DNA from: Luteimonas abyssi
GTDB taxonomy: Bacteria; Pseudomonadota; Gammaproteobacteria; Xanthomonadales; Xanthomonadaceae
Reading direction: 5' to 3'
NCBI RefSeq assembly: GCF_001482195.1
Contig: NZ_KQ759763.1
Location: forward strand, 380,153 to 444,152
Length of the DNA stretch: 64,000 nucleotides
Shown: one piece after another, positions 62,301-64,000 of the stretch
How the letters are laid out: each line of letters starts with the position of its first letter
Numbering within the stretch: position 1 is the stretch's first letter
The notes under the pieces: model-generated
The model's input: the letters and a program-made list of their open reading frames with translations, nothing else
The model's database searches: none
What the model was told of the DNA's origin: nothing
Made by a program: the position numbers and the translations under genes

Positions 62301-64000
62301 GGTGAAGTGCTGCTTGATCGCACCACGGCGGCCACCGAAGTGGGGGCGTCTGCACTGGGTGCGGGCGCCCATGCCAGCGGTGCCTTCAGCACCGCCACCG
62401 GCGCAGCCGCGACCAGCGAAGGCCTGCAGGCCACCGCGACCGGTTACAGCAGCCAGGCGACCGGCGCCTACAGCCTCGCCAGCGGCGGCTTCAGCACCGC
62501 TGCGGGCAGCTACAGCACCGCACTGGGCTACGGCACCGATGCGGGCGCCCAGTACGCGACGGCGGTCGGCGCGAACGCCACGGCCAGCGGGCTGAGCAGC
62601 ACCGCCGTCGGCGGCCTCGGCGATCTGGTGCCGGGCCTGGGCTTCCTGGTCCCGGCCGAAGCGGCGGGCAACGCGGCCTCCGCGTTCGGCGCGGGCTCGG
62701 GCGCCTGGGGCAACTTCAGCACCGCCATGGGCGCGCTGGCGCAGGCCGATGGCGTGCGCGCGACGGCATCGGGCTACTTCGCCTACGCGCAGGGCGTGAA
62801 CTCGACCGCCATGGGTGCGGAGGCCTGGGCGCGCGGGCTCAGCAGCACGGCGCTGGGTTACTTCAGCACCGCGACGGGCGTGGGCAGTGCGGCGCTGGGC
62901 ACCAACGCGCTGGCCGATGCCGACGACAGCGTCGCTCTCGGCGCGAATTCGGTCGCCGACCGCGCCGGCACCGTGTCGGTGGGCCGTGCCGGCGATGAGC
63001 GCCAGATCACCAACGTCGCCGCCGGCACCGAGACCACCGATGCGGTGAACCTCGGCCAGCTCGAAGCGGCGACGGCGCATACGGCGTACTTCCAGGCCAC
63101 GGGCGAGGGTCAGGCCTACGCGCTGGGCGAGGGTGCGACCGCGGCCGGTTCGAACGCCATGGCCGAAGGCGACTACACGACCGCGGTGGGTTCGAGCGCG
63201 CAGGCGCAGGCCGAAGGCGCATCCGCATTCGGCAGCGGCGCGTTCGCCATGGAGCAGACCTCGACGGCGATCGGCTTCAACACGGTGGCCGCCGGCGTGG
63301 ACGCGGTGGCGCTGGGCGCGTACTCGGAAGCCTGGGGCGAGGGCAGCCTGGCGCTGGGTGCGAATGCTTACGCAGCCGACGACGGCGCGATCGCGCTGGG
63401 TGCGGGTGCGAGCGCCGACGCGGCGTACGCGACCGCGGTCGGCCAGGAGGCGACGGCCTCGGGCCTGCAGTCCACGGCCAGCGGCTTCCGCTCGGAAGCC
63501 AACGGCGACGGTTCGTCGGCCTACGGCGGCTACGCGGTGGCCGATGGCTTCGGCGCGACCGCACTGGGCTACGGCTCGGAGGCGTTGGCGGAGTCGAGCA
63601 CGGCGGTGGGCTTCGGCGCCAGCGCGGGCAACTTCGACGCCACGGCGATCGGTGCGAATGCTCAGGCGACCGGCGACAACAGCGTCGCGGTGGGTGGCGC
63701 GTTCTGGGGCCTGATTCCGACGGTGGCGTCGGGCGACTACGCCACGGCGGTGGGCGGTGCGGCGAGCGCGAGCGGATTCAACAGCACGGCGCTGGGCAAC
63801 TTCTCGGACGCCTCGGGCGACGACACGGTGGCGCTGGGTTCGGACAGCGTGGCGCTGGCGGACGGCAGCGTGGCGCTGGGCCAGGGTTCGGTGGCCGATC
63901 GCGCGAACACGGTGTCGGTGGGCAGTGCGGGCAGCGAGCGGCAGATCGCGAACGTGGCCGCGGGCACCGAGGACACCGATGCGGTGAACGTGGCGCAGCT
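59349..64000 (+). CDS. Trimeric autotransporter adhesin (3' end cut off)
   Basis: A YadA/Hia-type type Vc adhesin; 1550 codons are visible without a stop and the membrane anchor lies beyond the window. It opens with an extended signal peptide region (MNRIYRKVWNKSLGQLVVAS) and a signal core ending AAIAQS. Then come many 14-residue head repeats of the AVGxxAxAxGxxAxAxG kind. Five neck-like segments with TVSVG, NVAAGT and DAVN begin near 60015, 60942, 61920, 62967 and 63906. These divide the protein into modules of about 930-1050 bp. RBS GGGAAGG precedes ATG 59349. It probably mediates attachment or biofilm. Modules 60241-61036 and 63163-64000 are almost identical. Confidence 0.93.
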   Translation, partial: MNRIYRKVWNKSLGQLVVASELASSDSPGVRGGGTVGAVKSGLGVALGALLFGAMTPAAIAQSVEVGENRPCLTIGLPLIDDCVVDGSAEASGTNAVAIGSQSRASGAQAVAIGRQAQADGANSIGIGGGAQASATSASAVGANARATAGNATAIGAGANAQATGTTALGSNARAGAAQGTAVGFNAQTLATGGIAIGRAAIVQSGAENGVALGHGAIANQANTVSVGNGTGAGGAPATRRIVNVADGIDANDAVNRGQLDEVADMAAEADQYLDATGDGVAIAEGQDATALGSGALAEGDYTTAVGSSAQAQAEGASAFGSGAFAMEQTSTAIGFNTVAAGVDAVALGAYSEAWGEGSLALGANAYAADDGAIALGAGASADAAYATAVGQEATASGLQSTASGFRSEANGDGSSAYGGYAVADGFGATALGYGSEALAESSTAVGFGASAGNFDATAIGANAQATGDNSVAVGGAFWGLIPTVASGDYATAVGGAASASGFNSTALGNFSDASGDDTVALGQGSVADRAGTVSVGSAGSERQIANVAAGTEDTDAVNVAQLDEATADLQYFSGTGDGQAFAEGTDATASGSNAYAAADYATAVGSSSGAYGTGSSAVGSGATAWGTYANASGYNSVAEGDSSTAVGGWLYYEDPNTGEVLLDQTTTASEVGASAFGAGAQASGAFSTATGAAASAEGTQATALGYSSSAVTDGSSALGSFSEATGGFATAVGYGSVASGDYGLAVGGIADYGDLLIGLPGFILQTTEASGIASTALGNGARATDIGATSVGTLTDALGVQATAVGTLAAALEDGASALGSGSVARAEDSTAVGFLADAAAAGSVALGANSVADRENTVSVGSAGAERQVANVAAGTEATDAVNLAQLEAVTSDTRYFSATGDGDAYAEGTDATASGSNAFADADYATAIGASSSAYGVGASALGSGATAWGTYAHASGYNSVAEGDSSTAVGGTLYYEHPDTGEVLLDRTTAATEVGASALGAGAHASGAFSTATGAAATSEGLQATATGYSSQATGAYSLASGGFSTAAGSYSTALGYGTDAGAQYATAVGANATASGLSSTAVGGLGDLVPGLGFLVPAEAAGNAASAFGAGSGAWGNFSTAMGALAQADGVRATASGYFAYAQGVNSTAMGAEAWARGLSSTALGYFSTATGVGSAALGTNALADADDSVALGANSVADRAGTVSVGRAGDERQITNVAAGTETTDAVNLGQLEAATAHTAYFQATGEGQAYALGEGATAAGSNAMAEGDYTTAVGSSAQAQAEGASAFGSGAFAMEQTSTAIGFNTVAAGVDAVALGAYSEAWGEGSLALGANAYAADDGAIALGAGASADAAYATAVGQEATASGLQSTASGFRSEANGDGSSAYGGYAVADGFGATALGYGSEALAESSTAVGFGASAGNFDATAIGANAQATGDNSVAVGGAFWGLIPTVASGDYATAVGGAASASGFNSTALGNFSDASGDDTVALGSDSVALADGSVALGQGSVADRANTVSVGSAGSERQIANVAAGTEDTDAVNVAQ
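60241..61037 (+). repeat. Long intragenic repeat, copy A
   Basis: This stretch recurs at 63163-64000, offset 2922 bases, in frame. By eye about ten scattered substitutions occur over roughly 800 bases. It ends in a neck segment. The copy at 63163 continues past the window edge. Confidence 0.9.
61039..61480 (+). repeat. Diverged intragenic module B
   Basis: Encodes YFSGTGDGQAFAEGTDATAS and onward to GYSSSA. It is matched by a clearly diverged paralogue at 62017-62460 (YFSATGDGDAYAEGTDATAS), offset 978 bases. Order along the gene is A, B, B', A'. Confidence 0.75.
62017..62460 (+). repeat. Diverged intragenic module B'
   Basis: Paralogue of 61039-61480, sharing the TAWGTYA, SGYNSVAEGDSSTAVGG and TGEVLLD blocks but with many substitutions, so it is an older duplication than the A/A' pair. 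Confidence 0.75.
63163..64000 (+). repeat. Long intragenic repeat, copy A' (extends past window)
   Basis: Nearly identical to 60241-61036 except for a 42-base in-frame insertion starting near 63839, which adds one extra head repeat (GSDSVALADGSVAL). The near identity suggests recent duplication or gene conversion, and may cause assembly trouble. Confidence 0.9.

Noticed and set aside
59175..63080. A 1301-codon open frame on the minus strand
   Set aside because: It lies wholly antisense to the adhesin repeats; high GC and repetitive codons keep the opposite frame open. No start signal or known domain.

Overview
The window is 64 kb of GC-rich chromosomal DNA. Gene content points to a gammaproteobacterium of the Xanthomonadales (Lysobacter/Luteimonas/Pseudoxanthomonas-like). 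The signs are an H-NS/XrvA-type nucleoid protein, an LptF/LptG - PepA - HolC - ValS neighbourhood, a long VTGSRI-type TonB receptor, CadC-like one-component regulators, a K+-independent proton pyrophosphatase and REP-like palindromes of the tctcccgc type. The species assignment is inference; no rRNA or tRNA gene was seen.

Layout. 1-3145: divergent ilvD (cut by the left edge) and an aromatic pathway DAHP synthase, each behind its own transcription attenuator with a leader peptide (Leu/Val/Ile-rich and Trp/Tyr/Phe-rich). 3377-9406: a secreted thioredoxin-like protein converging on a complete thr operon (thr leader, thrA, thrB, thrC). 9549-13122: a beta-solenoid-like unknown, then a TPP riboswitch and thiC, then a DUF4136 lipoprotein. 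13375-19743: a membrane CadC-like regulator with a beta-propeller, an AraC-type regulator and a large TonB-dependent receptor. 20089-28621: an HDOD protein, soluble pyrophosphatase, an unusual RTX-like/M91 metallopeptidase, a lipoprotein, two L,D-transpeptidase genes (one frameshifted), a REP pair and hppA. 28895-34671: a CadC-like TPR regulator, rimK and a two-component pair. 34783-40214: an Mla/MCE-type lipid transport operon, a ThrE-type exporter and an H-NS-like protein. 40483-58534: mostly housekeeping genes (proS, pssA, a candidate holD, rimI, lptGF, pepA, holC, valS, xerD, dsbC, purL). 59349-64000: the 5' part of a giant trimeric autotransporter adhesin, open at the right edge.

How the genes work together. 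Three amino acid pathways (branched-chain, aromatic, threonine) are controlled by leader peptides. In all three the best promoter places the transcript start almost on the leader AUG, so these look like leaderless attenuators. LptF/LptG, the MCE system, DsbC, the L,D-transpeptidases, the TonB receptor and the adhesin are all cell-envelope functions. HolC (chi) and a very small putative psi subunit lie 5 kb apart.

The most notable points are the shared leaderless attenuator design, the mini-HolD candidate, the RTX-like/M91 protease, the tandem YkuD protein with a degenerate second half and a one-base frameshift, and a roughly 0.8 kb, nearly identical repeat inside the adhesin gene.
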